A DNA stretch of 64,000 nt, taken from Edaphobacter dinghuensis. GTDB taxonomy: Bacteria; Acidobacteriota; Terriglobia; Terriglobales; Acidobacteriaceae. The translations under genes were made by a program, and so were the position numbers. Position 1 is the stretch's first letter. Each line of letters starts with the position of its first letter. The notes beneath the pieces were generated by a model. It saw only the letters and a program-made list of their open reading frames with translations, was not told the DNA's origin and ran no database searches. The stretch is from positions 868,001 through 932,000 of the forward strand of contig NZ_BMGT01000001.1 in NCBI RefSeq assembly GCF_014640335.1, in the 5' to 3' direction. Below, piece by piece: positions 34,650-43,756 of this stretch.

Positions 34650-35025
34650 TTACGCCGTCGTGCGTGTGGTGCCGCGCGTCGAGCGGGGAGAGTTTATCAA
34701 TGCGGGCGTCATTGTCTTCTGCCTGGAGCATCGCTTTCTGGAGGCGCGGGTGCAGGTGGATGAGGCGCGGCTGAAGGCTCTGTGGCCGGAGATCGATATC
34801 GAACTGGTACGAAAGCACTTGGAGGCGATCCCGAAGATCTGCGCTGGCGATGTGTCGGCGGGCCCGATTGCGCGACTGAGCCAGCGCGAGCGGTTTCACT
34901 GGCTGGTCTCACCGCGCAGCACGATCATTCAGGTCTCACCGGTGCACACGGGGCTGTGCGAGGGGCAGGGGCAGACGCTGAGGCAGACGATAGACCAGCT
35001 TTCGCGGCGGCTGCTGGCTGGGTGA
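34627..35025 (+). CDS. DUF3037 protein, partner of the HipA-like gene
   Basis: About 132 residues from GTG 34627, which has GAGGAGG 6 bases upstream, inside the end of the HipA-like gene (23-base overlap). The opening FDYAVVRVVPRVERGEFINAG is the DUF3037 signature, and the LSQRERFHWLVSPRSTIIQ segment follows. No catalytic motif is recognised. Overlap and recurrent pairing with HipA-like kinases suggest the two act together. Confidence 0.78.
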   Translation: MPVPSSFDYAVVRVVPRVERGEFINAGVIVFCLEHRFLEARVQVDEARLKALWPEIDIELVRKHLEAIPKICAGDVSAGPIARLSQRERFHWLVSPRSTIIQVSPVHTGLCEGQGQTLRQTIDQLSRRLLAG

Positions 35026-35059
35026 GCCTGATTTGGCGCGGGTGCGCAGGATGGCCGCC

Positions 35060-35088
35060 TTGACAGAGGCGTACGGTTACGCGATGCT
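35060..35088 (+). promoter_or_regulatory. Candidate sigma-70 promoter for yajC-secDF
   Basis: A perfect TTGACA (35060-35065) is followed after 17 bases by GATGCT (35083-35088), a weak -10. It lies 120 bases before yajC in a 183-base gap. Confidence 0.4.
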
Positions 35089-35208
35089 TAGGGGCTAGGC
35101 ACCCTTTATGGCCTGATAGCGAAGCCGCGTCGGTATGAGCGCTTCGGTTGCGCACGTTTCTAAACGGCGCAGGCTGCAATCTTTAAGCGGTGGAACGGAG
35201 TTTTACAG

Positions 35209-35526
35209 ATGCTGGCAATGTGGTTGCAGAGTGCAGCAGGTGGATTCGGGCTGGGCAATTTAGGCGGACTGGCGTTGCCGATCCTGTTCTTTGTTGCGCT
35301 TTACTTTTTGATGATTGTGCCGAACCAGAGGAAGCAGAAAAAGTGGCAGAACATGTTGTCGGAGCTGAAGGCCGGCGACCGCGTCACCACCAATGGCGGC
35401 ATCAAGGGAACGATTATCTCGGTGAAGGATGATGTTCTCGTCCTGCGCGTACAGCCGGACGGAGTGAAGCTGGAGTTCGCCAAGCAGGCCGTCGCTGCCG
35501 TGACGACCGATACCCCGGCAGCATAG
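35209..35526 (+). CDS. yajC: Sec translocase accessory subunit YajC
   Basis: A 105-residue protein with one N-terminal transmembrane helix (LPILFFVALYFLMIVPNQ) followed by the conserved QRKQKKWQNML, then GDRVTTNGGI and the small beta domain. YajC associates with SecDF in the inner membrane. The gene precedes secD and secF in the usual order. Confidence 0.95.
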   Translation: MLAMWLQSAAGGFGLGNLGGLALPILFFVALYFLMIVPNQRKQKKWQNMLSELKAGDRVTTNGGIKGTIISVKDDVLVLRVQPDGVKLEFAKQAVAAVTTDTPAA

Positions 35527-35658
35527 AATTTGCAGGACATTCGACAAAGCATTTCAGCAAGCAGAGATTTAACCGTTAATTTACGGACGAGGAAGAAGTA
35601 AGGATGACGATGGCGGGGTAGCAACTTGGCTCTGCCAGCCGCACCTTCAATAAAGATC

Positions 35659-37266
35659 ATGAGCAAGAATCTGACCGCTAAGGCGGCATTCATCGTAGGG
35701 ATATTGTTGGTCTTCGTCTTCGGCTTCCTTGGCATACCGCATGGTGGCCTGAAGCAGTCGATTCTGAGGCATATCAATTTAGGGCTCGACCTCAAGGGCG
35801 GCGTCCACCTTGTGTTGCAGGTGCACGTTGCCGAGGCGCTGACCTCGGCGACCGATCATGATGTCGCACGGCTCGAAGCTGATCTGCAGAAGGCCGGCAT
35901 CACTGGAACGACGGTGGGCAAGACCGATCCGCAGAACCCCGAGACCATTGTTGTCAGCGGAATTCCATCGACCCGGCTCGCCGATGCGCGTGGCGTCATG
36001 GAAGGCACAGACTACAGCAGCTATGACGTAGCTACCAACGCGACGGGCAATACGACGCTGACGATGAAGCAGTCGGCTATTGCCGACCTGTACACGCGAA
36101 CGCTCAATACGTCGATCGACACCATTCGCGAGCGCATCGACAAGCTGGGCGTGACCGAACCTCAGATTCAGAAGTATGGTCTTGGCGAGAATGAGATCCT
36201 CGTCGAGCTGCCCGGCGTCAAAGATCCCGCCGAGGTAGAAGACGTCATTCAATCGACGGCCAAGCTCTCGATTCATGCGGTGGTGGGCGGCCCCTACGGC
36301 ACCGACGCCGACGCTCTGCAGGCGAATAACGGAGTCATTCCGCCTGACTCCATGCTGGTGCACGGCGTAGGCTCTGCCGGAATGCCTGATCAGGTCTGGC
36401 TGCTGAAGCGCACCAGCGAGGTGGAAGGTACTGACTTCCGCGACGCGCAGCCCTCGACCGACCAGAACGGGCGACCGAACATTCGCTTCACCCTGACGAC
36501 CGAAGCAGGCGACCGCTTCTACAAGTACACCTCGACGCACAGCAAGAGCAGCTCGACTCCGGGCTCCATGGCGATCGTGCTCGATAACAAAGTGCGCGAG
36601 GTTGCCGGAATTGACAGCGCCATCCGCGATAACGGCGAGATTACGGGTGGCTTTACCAAACAGCAGGCATCGGACCTCTCTCTAATGTTGCGCACGGGCG
36701 CGCTGCCTGCGTCGATCTCTTATCTCGAGACGCGTGTCGTTGGACCGAGCCTCGGTGCGGCCTCTATTCGCCAGGGCGTCATCGCAGCCGTCGCCGGCAT
36801 GCTGGCGGTCATGATCTTCATGCTGATCTACTACAAGGGTGCGGGCATCAACGCCGACCTTGCGTTGATCCTCAACCTGGTCATCCTGCTGGGCTTTATG
36901 GGATTTGCCGGGGCTACGCTTACGCTGCCGGGCATCGCGGGCGTCATCCTGACCATCGGTATGGGCGTCGACTCGAACGTGCTGATCTTCGAGCGTATCC
37001 GCGAAGAGCTGCGCAACGGCAAGAGTACGCCGGTTGCGGTGCAGCAGGGCTTTGCCCATGCATGGACCACTATTTTCGATACTCACGTTACGACCATCGT
37101 GTCGGCGGCTATCCTGTTCCTGTTCGGATCGGGACCGGTGCAGGGATTTGCTGTGACGCTGGTATTCGGTCTTCTGGCCAACCTGTTTACGGCGGTCTAT
37201 GTGTCGCGAGTGATCTTCGACGCGGTTCTCGAAAGAAAAGAACGCGGCGCATCGTTGTCGATTTAG
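35659..37266 (+). CDS. secD: Protein translocase subunit SecD
   Basis: About 535 residues from ATG 35659; a TTG at 35626 is open in frame. SecD features are an N-terminal helix (AAFIVGILLVFVFGFLG), LGLDLKGGVHLVLQV, a large periplasmic P1 region, and the RND-type C-terminal membrane domain with GIAGVILTIGMGVDSNVLIFERIREE. SecD works with SecF, using the proton gradient to pull preproteins out of the SecYEG channel. secF follows after 64 bases. Confidence 0.96.
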   Translation: MSKNLTAKAAFIVGILLVFVFGFLGIPHGGLKQSILRHINLGLDLKGGVHLVLQVHVAEALTSATDHDVARLEADLQKAGITGTTVGKTDPQNPETIVVSGIPSTRLADARGVMEGTDYSSYDVATNATGNTTLTMKQSAIADLYTRTLNTSIDTIRERIDKLGVTEPQIQKYGLGENEILVELPGVKDPAEVEDVIQSTAKLSIHAVVGGPYGTDADALQANNGVIPPDSMLVHGVGSAGMPDQVWLLKRTSEVEGTDFRDAQPSTDQNGRPNIRFTLTTEAGDRFYKYTSTHSKSSSTPGSMAIVLDNKVREVAGIDSAIRDNGEITGGFTKQQASDLSLMLRTGALPASISYLETRVVGPSLGAASIRQGVIAAVAGMLAVMIFMLIYYKGAGINADLALILNLVILLGFMGFAGATLTLPGIAGVILTIGMGVDSNVLIFERIREELRNGKSTPVAVQQGFAHAWTTIFDTHVTTIVSAAILFLFGSGPVQGFAVTLVFGLLANLFTAVYVSRVIFDAVLERKERGASLSI

Positions 37267-37330
37267 CTCGCGGCGCTGTCGATTTAGAAAGTTAATGGCT
37301 GGAAGCTAGCAGTCAAAGAGGTTAAAGAGC

Positions 37331-38293
37331 GTGGAACTGTTTCATAATCCGAATATCGACTGGCTCGGGAAGAAGTGGTATTTCCTCGGGTTTTCACTGA
37401 TTTTTTCGATCGCCGGCATTCTCAGCCTGGCGTTCTGGCACCACATTCCGCTGGGCGTCGACTTCAAGGGCGGAACGCAGATCCGGGTCGACTTTACCCA
37501 GATGCCGAACGAAGAGCATGTCCGTCACGCGATGGACCAGGCCGGCGTCCGCGATTTCACTATTCAGCGTGTCAGCGATCCCAGCGGTCACGCAGCCAAC
37601 AAGGTCATCATCGCGCTGCCCGAGTCTACTGCATCCGACACGGCGCACGATGCTGGACGCGAGGCGGTCGAGAATGCACTGTCGGCCAACTATCATGACT
37701 CCGGCTTCACCATCGAGCAGGTACAGATTGTAGGCCCCACCGCAGGCAAGCAGCTGCAAGAGCAAGCAATCCAGGCAACCCTTTACTCGCTGCTGGGAAT
37801 GCTGATTTACCTGTGGTTCCGCTTCGAGCTGATCTATGGCGTGGCGGCGGTTGCGGCGGTCTTTCACGACACGCTGATCACCATCGGCGCCTTCAGTTTG
37901 ACGAACAAAGAAATTACGCTTACCGTTATCGCTGCAATCCTCACCCTGATCGGTTACTCGATGAACGACACGATCGTCGTCTTCGACCGCATCCGCGAGA
38001 ACCTCGCACTCTCGCGGAGAGAACCTTTGGCCGACCTGGTGAATCGCAGCATCAATCAGACCCTGAGCAGGACCGTCATCTCGTCGGGCCTGACCTTTCT
38101 GACGGTTCTTTGTTTGTATCTGTTTGGCGGCGAAGTGTTGAACGGATTTTCCTTCGCACTCGTCGTAGGTATTTTGATTGGAACGTACTCCTCCATTGCT
38201 GTGGCGGCACCGATGCTGGTGGCGTACCAGGAGTGGCGGTCAAAGCGGGGCAAGACAGCCGTTCTGCCAGCGGCAAAGAGGGCCAGAACGTAG
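37331..38293 (+). CDS. secF: Protein translocase subunit SecF
   Basis: A 320-residue protein with a GTG start. Typical SecF: first helix after KWYFLGFSLIF, LGVDFKGGTQIRV, six transmembrane segments and the conserved GYSMNDTIVVFDRIREN. It completes the yajC-secD-secF set. The basic C-terminal tail (SKRGKTAVLPAAKRART) is short. Confidence 0.96.
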   Translation: MELFHNPNIDWLGKKWYFLGFSLIFSIAGILSLAFWHHIPLGVDFKGGTQIRVDFTQMPNEEHVRHAMDQAGVRDFTIQRVSDPSGHAANKVIIALPESTASDTAHDAGREAVENALSANYHDSGFTIEQVQIVGPTAGKQLQEQAIQATLYSLLGMLIYLWFRFELIYGVAAVAAVFHDTLITIGAFSLTNKEITLTVIAAILTLIGYSMNDTIVVFDRIRENLALSRREPLADLVNRSINQTLSRTVISSGLTFLTVLCLYLFGGEVLNGFSFALVVGILIGTYSSIAVAAPMLVAYQEWRSKRGKTAVLPAAKRART

Positions 38294-38398
38294 GCCGTTT
38301 GGGTGGCTTTCCGGGGTGTGACCTCATCCGGGAACAAATCCTGACGGGGTGGTGTCTAAAGAAGATAGCTCTTCTTCACAGTAAAGAGGCTGCATATT

Positions 38399-39127
38399 AT
38401 GTTTGAAGATTCAATTATCGAGTCCGGTGGAAAGATCAAGAGCAAATCCAAGTATTGGATGATTGTTACGCTCGTCTTCAATGCTTTGATCGTTGCGACC
38501 ATGATCCTGATTCCGCTGCTATATCCTGATGCGCTGCCGCATACCGCGTTGACGGCCATGTTGACGGCTCCGCCGCCACCGCCGCCACCGCCGCCACCGC
38601 CACCGCCGCAGCAGATCGTAAAACCGATCAAGATGGTGTCGGAGATCGATCAGGGCCTTCATGCTCCGACCAAGATTCCCAAGGACATCAAGATGCTGAA
38701 GGAAGAGGCTGCGCCTCCGCAGGTAGCCGGTGTCGCCGGTATGAGCGGCATGGGTAGCGGAAGCGGCGTCCCCGGCGGTGTCATGGGAGGCATTGGAAGC
38801 GCGCCGACCCCAGTGGTGCGCGTCGAGAAGCCGAAGGGCCCGGTTCGGGTCTCCAGCGGTGTTGTCGCGGGTTCGAAGATTGGCGGGGTCAACCCGACGT
38901 ATCCTCCGATCGCTCGCGCAGCGCATGTATCCGGTACGGTTGTTCTGCACGCCATCATCTCCAAGACGGGAACCATTACCAACTTGACGGTGATCAGTGG
39001 GCCGGAGATGTTGCGTGCCAGCGCGGTCGATGCCGTTCGCACCTGGCGTTACAAGCCATACATCTTGAATGGCGAGCCCACGGAGGTTGATACCACCGTG
39101 TCCGTCAACTTCAATATGGGCGGTTAG
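38399..39127 (+). CDS. tonB: TonB-like energy transducer
   Basis: A 242-residue protein. One N-terminal transmembrane helix (about 20-42) is followed by a run of 13 prolines (58-70), a Gly-rich linker, and a C-terminal TonB domain with NPTYPPIARAAHVSGTVVLHA and AVRTWRYKPYILNG. Such proteins transmit proton-motive force from ExbB/ExbD to outer-membrane transporters. exbB and two exbD genes follow directly. Confidence 0.92.
   Translation: MFEDSIIESGGKIKSKSKYWMIVTLVFNALIVATMILIPLLYPDALPHTALTAMLTAPPPPPPPPPPPPPQQIVKPIKMVSEIDQGLHAPTKIPKDIKMLKEEAAPPQVAGVAGMSGMGSGSGVPGGVMGGIGSAPTPVVRVEKPKGPVRVSSGVVAGSKIGGVNPTYPPIARAAHVSGTVVLHAIISKTGTITNLTVISGPEMLRASAVDAVRTWRYKPYILNGEPTEVDTTVSVNFNMGG
38570..38608 (+). 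repeat. CCG/CCA codon run encoding the TonB polyproline rod
   Basis: Thirteen consecutive proline codons alternate CCG and CCA inside tonB. The triplet repeat encodes the rigid linker that spans the periplasm and could vary in length by slippage. Confidence 0.8.
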
Positions 39128-39248
39128 AACAACCTTTGCAGGCTCTGCGTCGTCTATCCGTGAGCCTCCCTGAAGCTTCATCGCACGTTCGGGGGATTCA
39201 CGGGTCAAGCTTCAGAAGAATAGATTTACACCAGGAGGAAACATCCAA

Positions 39249-39989
39249 GTGATTCTCGCTCATCTCACAAATTTCGCTCACGTACCGACTTCCCTCGGCC
39301 TCTTTTTTGATGATGCCCAGGTCAGCTTCAGCGTCCTCGGCCTCTGGGCCAACATGGGTTGGCTGGCGCGTTGCGTCGTCATCATTCTCTTCATCATGTC
39401 GATCTGGTCGCTGGCTGTCATCATCGATCGCGCTCTGTACTTCTCCGCCGCCCGCAAGCAGTCCCGCGAGTTCGCGCCGAAGGTTGCCGGTGCGTTGAAG
39501 GATGGCCGTCTCGACGAGGCAATCAAGGTTGCTGACCGCTCCAAGAAGTCGCACCTCGCAGAGGTTGTCACGGCCGGTCTGCAGGAGTTCCGCAGCTTCG
39601 GTTCCGGCGGCAACATCACCGAGCAGCAGGTTGAGAGCTCCAAGCGCGCCCTCGAGCGCTCTGAGGCGATCGTTCATGCCAAGCTGAAGCGCGGCCTCGG
39701 TGGTCTGGCGACCATCGGTTCGACCGCACCGTTCATCGGACTGTTCGGAACCGTCGTCGGTATCTTGAACGCGTTCCAACAGATCGCAACCCAGAAGACC
39801 TCCGGTATCGGCGCAGTCGCCGGCGGTATCTCGGAAGCCCTGGTAACGACCGCTATGGGTCTGCTCGTCGCCATCCCCGCCGTTATGACGTTCAACTACT
39901 TCACTGGTAAGGTGGAAGCGTTCGACGTCGAGATGGACAACAGCTCCAGCGAACTCGTTGACTACTTCATCAAGCAGAGCCACCGCTAA
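39249..39989 (+). CDS. exbB: ExbB/TolQ-family proton channel protein
   Basis: A 246-residue protein with a GTG start and AGGAGG upstream. MotA/TolQ/ExbB features: first helix ARCVVIILFIMSIWSLAVII, then a cytoplasmic segment, and the conserved LGGLATIGSTAPFIGLFGTVVGI before two C-terminal helices. It forms the proton-driven motor with ExbD and powers TonB. Next in the operon after tonB. Confidence 0.93.
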   Translation: MILAHLTNFAHVPTSLGLFFDDAQVSFSVLGLWANMGWLARCVVIILFIMSIWSLAVIIDRALYFSAARKQSREFAPKVAGALKDGRLDEAIKVADRSKKSHLAEVVTAGLQEFRSFGSGGNITEQQVESSKRALERSEAIVHAKLKRGLGGLATIGSTAPFIGLFGTVVGILNAFQQIATQKTSGIGAVAGGISEALVTTAMGLLVAIPAVMTFNYFTGKVEAFDVEMDNSSSELVDYFIKQSHR

Positions 39990-40051
39990 GCTGTAAGCCG
40001 TAAAGACAACAGGCAAGGCAACAAACCTGCGAGAATCATGCCTCAGTCGAG

Positions 40052-40089
40052 GCCCTTCGGACGCCGCCAGCGAACGGCGTCCGAAGGGC
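40052..40089. other. Strong hairpin between exbB and exbD
   Basis: A 15-base perfect inverted repeat (40052-40066 with 40075-40089) around an 8-base loop, GC-rich, without a following T-run. It sits 62 bases after the exbB stop. It may protect the upstream mRNA or set the ExbB:ExbD ratio rather than terminate fully. Confidence 0.6.
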
Positions 40090-40153
40090 GGAGTGCTACC
40101 GCAGGGATCGCCGAGAAATAGCAAAGCCGGACACACCGGACGGAGCCGACGTT

Positions 40154-40600
40154 ATGAGCATCAATAAGCGGGATGAAGGCAAGAAGGTCAACTCAAACAT
40201 CAACGTGACGCCCATGGTGGACGTGATGTTGGTGCTGCTGATCATCTTCATGGTTATCACCCCCATGCTGAACAACAAGGTCAATGTAGATCTGCCGACT
40301 GCCGCTTCGGCAATCGTGATGGATAACGCCAACAAGGAAGATGCGATCACCGTGGCGATCACGCGAGATGGCAGGACGTTCCTCGGCGCCGACCAGGTCA
40401 CCGATGATGATCTTGGCACCAAGATTTCGAATTTGCTCCAGAACAAGACCGACAAAGAGGTCTATATGCGTGCGGATCAGCGCGCTAACTACGGTAAGGT
40501 CATGGACGCGATCGATGGTATCCGTGCAGCTGGTGTCAACCAGTTGGGTCTTCTCACCGAGAAGACTGATAACGAAACAAACGTAATGACGGGCCAATAG
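40154..40600 (+). CDS. exbD: ExbD/TolR-family protein (copy 1)
   Basis: A 148-residue biopolymer transport protein. The N-terminal INVTPMVDVMLVLLIIFMVITP contains the membrane helix with the conserved Asp in VTPMVDV that carries protons. A periplasmic domain follows. A second ExbD-like gene comes 64 bases downstream, a two-ExbD arrangement common in gliding and TonB-rich bacteria. Confidence 0.93.
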   Translation: MSINKRDEGKKVNSNINVTPMVDVMLVLLIIFMVITPMLNNKVNVDLPTAASAIVMDNANKEDAITVAITRDGRTFLGADQVTDDDLGTKISNLLQNKTDKEVYMRADQRANYGKVMDAIDGIRAAGVNQLGLLTEKTDNETNVMTGQ

Positions 40601-40664
40601 TGCCCGTTGCAGGACGGCGGACTCGAAAAAGATCGAGCAGCCGGAGCAGACAAGGAGATTTGCT

Positions 40665-41099
40665 ATGGGAATGAGCGCTGGAACTTCGGGCGGATCGGTT
40701 TCCGAGATCAATGTAACCCCGCTTATCGACGTTCTTCTGGTATTGCTGATTATCTTCATGGTCATTGTGCCGGTAACCCCCAAGGGCTTGCAGACACTGG
40801 TGCCTCAGCCGCCCAAGAACAAGACGCAAGACCAGCCGAATGATCGCACGATCGTGGTTCAGGTCATGGCGAACGGTGCAGGAGCTCCGTCCTATCAGAT
40901 CAATGAGACCCCCTTCAATAAGTCACAGCTGGAGCCAAAGCTGGAAGAGATCTTTGCGACCCGCCAGGAAAAGGTAATGTTCATCAAGGGCGACAAGGAC
41001 CTTGATTTCTCCAAGATTGCAGAGGTCGTTGACTTCGGTCATCAGGCCGGCGTAGACAACATCGGCATCATCACCCCAAGGATTGCGGCGGGCCAGTGA
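40665..41099 (+). CDS. exbD: ExbD/TolR-family protein (copy 2)
   Basis: A 144-residue paralogue of the preceding protein, with INVTPLIDVLLVLLIIFMVI, the same conserved membrane aspartate, then a periplasmic domain rich in Pro and Gln at its start. The preceding AAGGAG sets the ATG at 40665. A hairpin that could terminate the operon follows. Confidence 0.92.
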   Translation: MGMSAGTSGGSVSEINVTPLIDVLLVLLIIFMVIVPVTPKGLQTLVPQPPKNKTQDQPNDRTIVVQVMANGAGAPSYQINETPFNKSQLEPKLEEIFATRQEKVMFIKGDKDLDFSKIAEVVDFGHQAGVDNIGIITPRIAAGQ

Positions 41100-41124
41100 T
41101 CGGCTCGCACTAAATTGCGGGCGC

Positions 41125-41160
41125 GGGCGGTGGCTACCTTGGCTACCGCCCGTTGCTTGT
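41125..41160 (+). terminator. Probable terminator after the tonB-exbBD operon
   Basis: GGGCGGT (41125-41131) pairs with ACCGCCC (41145-41151), with further pairing inside, followed by a T-rich stretch. It lies 26 bases after exbD copy 2 and before the lipoprotein gene. Confidence 0.6.
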
Positions 41161-41315
41161 CTTATCAAAAATCTGTTTCGCAGGACAAACGATGCGTCCT
41201 CTAGCCACGCTGGGGCGTATAACATTACAATCAAGCGGGCAAGCTGAAGAATTCGATTTATCAATTTTTTTGTCCCAGAGATCAACGCGCCTATTTGAAG
41301 GAGACGATACACCCC

Positions 41316-42134
41316 ATGAAATTAACCGCACGGATTCCGGTTACTGCAGCTTTGCTGGCGCTGCTGCTTGGTTCTGTAACTGGATGCAACCGCCTGAAGG
41401 CACGCGACCAGCTCACCAAGGGTGTACAGGCGTTTAAGAACGCTCAATACGAAGAGGCTGTCAACCACTTTCAGAACTCTATCGCGCTCGACCCGAACTA
41501 CGAGGACGCGAAGCTGTATCTCGCCACCGCATACTCCTATCAGGTGGTGCCGAACCTCGACACGCCGGAGAACATCGCGATTGCCCAAAAGGCCCTCGAT
41601 GGGTTTAATGCCGTTCTCGCCAAGGATCCGAACGATCTGACCGCGCTCAGACAGGTCGCTTCGATTAACCGCAACATCAAGCGGTTTGAGCCGGCCAAAG
41701 AGTACGAAAAGAAGGTCATTGCTATCGATCCAAACGATGCTGAAGCGTATTACACCATCGGCGTTGTGGACTGGATGCAGGCGTACAAGAACATGATCAC
41801 AATCCTTGCGGCTGACGGTCTTACGGACGATGCCAATGGCAACGTGAAGAAGAGCAAGGCAGCCTGCCAGAAGATGAAGGACCAGAACACGGACCTCGTC
41901 ACCGATGGCTTGCAGAACTTGCATAAGGCTGTCGACATTAACCCAACCTACGACGAGGCGATGTCCTACCTCAACCTGACCAATCGCATCAAGGCGCAGA
42001 TGGAGTGCGGCGACGATGCAGCGCGCAAGGCCGATCTGGCCGAGGCCGACGACTGGAACAACAAGGCGTTGGGTGCTCGCAAGATCAACGAGAAGAAGAA
42101 GGAAGCAAAGACCCCTGGTGGAGTCACCATGTAG
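41316..42134 (+). CDS. TPR-repeat lipoprotein
   Basis: About 272 residues from ATG 41316 (AAGGAG upstream; an in-frame TTG at 41295 overlaps that site). A signal peptide ends in GSVTGC with lipidation Cys24. Several tetratricopeptide repeats follow (for example ALDPNYEDAKLYLATAY and AIDPNDAEAYYTIG). The C-terminus is Lys-rich. It is probably a periplasm-facing scaffold; the partner is unknown. Confidence 0.82.
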   Translation: MKLTARIPVTAALLALLLGSVTGCNRLKARDQLTKGVQAFKNAQYEEAVNHFQNSIALDPNYEDAKLYLATAYSYQVVPNLDTPENIAIAQKALDGFNAVLAKDPNDLTALRQVASINRNIKRFEPAKEYEKKVIAIDPNDAEAYYTIGVVDWMQAYKNMITILAADGLTDDANGNVKKSKAACQKMKDQNTDLVTDGLQNLHKAVDINPTYDEAMSYLNLTNRIKAQMECGDDAARKADLAEADDWNNKALGARKINEKKKEAKTPGGVTM

Positions 42135-42161
42135 TCGCTGTCTTCCTCATCCGGAAGCATC

Positions 42162-42196
42162 AGAAAGGCCTCCCATCATGGGAGGCCTTTCTCTTT
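42162..42196 (+). terminator. Intrinsic terminator after TPR lipoprotein
   Basis: A perfect 13-base stem (42162-42174 with 42180-42192), loop ATCAT, followed by a short T-rich stretch (CTTT). It is a clear rho-independent terminator 27 bases after the lipoprotein stop. Confidence 0.85.
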
Positions 42197-42241
42197 GCAG
42201 ACGACTCTACGCAGCAATGCCTTCTAGGGTAAAATTGCCGC

Positions 42242-43756
42242 TTGCGACGGACCATACAAAAAGTCCTGATTGCGAATCGCGGCGAGATCGCGCTGCGGGT
42301 GATTCGCGCCTGCCACGAGATGGGGTTGCGGACGGTGGCCGTCTACTCCGATGCCGATCGCGCGGCGCTGCATGCACTTCATGCCGACGAGGTGTACCGT
42401 CTGGGGCCAGCGCCAGCGTCTGAGAGCTATCTTCGCGGCGACGTCATCCTCGATGTCGCGCGGCGGTCCGGAGCCGATGCCATTCATCCCGGTTATGGGT
42501 TCCTCTCGGAGAGCGCCGAGTTTGCCGAGGCCTGTGCCTCTGCGGATGTGATCTTTATTGGGCCGCCAGCCAGTGCCATGCGACTGCTGGGCTCGAAGAC
42601 CAGAGCGCGACAGGCTGCCGATGCAGTAGCGATGCCGCGTGTGCCCGGCAGCGTTACCGGGCTGACCTCTCCGCAGGAAGCGCTGCGGGTCGCCGCGGAG
42701 ATCGGCTATCCGGTGATGCTCAAGGCTGCTGCGGGCGGCGGTGGCAAGGGGATGCGTGCGATCTCAGCGCCCGAAGATCTGGCTGCGGCTTATGTGGCGG
42801 CCAGTAGTGAGGCTGAGCGCAGCTTCGGCTCGGGTGAGGTCTACCTTGAGAAGCTCATCGAGCGGCCCCGACATATAGAGATTCAGCTGATGGCTGACGA
42901 GCACGGCAGTTGCCTCTACCTGGGAGAGCGCGAGTGCTCGGTGCAGCGGCGGCACCAGAAGGTCATTGAAGAGGCTCCGTCCGCAGTGGTCAGCGATGAC
43001 CTTCGCCGACATATGGGCGAGGCAGCAGTGCGGCTGGCGCTTTCGGCGGGGTACGTCAATGCAGGTACGGTCGAGTTTCTAGTCGATAGCGCGGAGAACT
43101 TCTACTTCCTCGAGATGAACACCCGCCTGCAGGTCGAGCATCCAGTTACAGAGCTGGTCACTGGACTTGATCTGGTACGGATGCAGATCATGGTTGCCAT
43201 GGGCGAGCCGCTGAATCTGCGGCAGGAGCAGGTAAAGCTACGCGGCCACGCCGTCGAGTGCCGCATCTACGCTGAAGACCCCGAGAACAATTTCTTTCCG
43301 TCGCCCGGCCTGATTACGCGGCTGGTGCAGCCTGGCGGACCGGGTATCCGCGAGGACTGCGGAGTCTATGCCGGATGGACGGTGCCGCTTGAGTACGACC
43401 CGATGCTCTCGAAGCTGGTGGCCTTTGCCGAGACGCGCGAGATGGCCATTGATCGAATGCTGCGGGCGCTCGATGAGTATTCGATTGGCGGTATCAAGAC
43501 GAACATCGGTCTCTTCCGCCGAATCCTCCAGAATGCGGACTTTCGCGCAGCGCGCATCGATACCGGCTATCTGGAAAGATTGCTGGCATACGCGGCACCG
43601 GTTGATTCGGCAATGGTTCCAGAGGATGTCATAGCGATTGCCGCCGTCTTGCTGAGCACATCGGCGGAAAAGTCGCTTGTATCGCCTTCGACAATAGGCA
43701 GTACTCCAGTCAGCAAATGGCTCGCCGCAGCGCGACAGGAGGGAATGCGTTCGTGA
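42242..43756 (+). CDS. accC: Biotin carboxylase
   Basis: A 504-residue biotin carboxylase: KVLIANRGEIALRVIRACHE at the N-terminus, ATP-grasp motif AAAGGGGKGMRAI, ERECSVQRRHQKVIEEAPS and EMNTRLQVEHPVTE. About 50 residues longer than AccC at the C-terminus. A -10-like TAAAAT at 42230-42235 lies just before the TTG start, suggesting a leaderless mRNA. The stop overlaps the BCCP start (GTGA). No carboxyltransferase gene is adjacent, so whether it serves acetyl-, propionyl- or another acyl-CoA is open. Confidence 0.9.
   Translation: MRRTIQKVLIANRGEIALRVIRACHEMGLRTVAVYSDADRAALHALHADEVYRLGPAPASESYLRGDVILDVARRSGADAIHPGYGFLSESAEFAEACASADVIFIGPPASAMRLLGSKTRARQAADAVAMPRVPGSVTGLTSPQEALRVAAEIGYPVMLKAAAGGGGKGMRAISAPEDLAAAYVAASSEAERSFGSGEVYLEKLIERPRHIEIQLMADEHGSCLYLGERECSVQRRHQKVIEEAPSAVVSDDLRRHMGEAAVRLALSAGYVNAGTVEFLVDSAENFYFLEMNTRLQVEHPVTELVTGLDLVRMQIMVAMGEPLNLRQEQVKLRGHAVECRIYAEDPENNFFPSPGLITRLVQPGGPGIREDCGVYAGWTVPLEYDPMLSKLVAFAETREMAIDRMLRALDEYSIGGIKTNIGLFRRILQNADFRAARIDTGYLERLLAYAAPVDSAMVPEDVIAIAAVLLSTSAEKSLVSPSTIGSTPVSKWLAAARQEGMRS

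Noticed and set aside
38570..38608. Tandem repeat as a CRISPR or satellite
   Set aside because: It is a proline codon run within tonB, explained by the protein linker.
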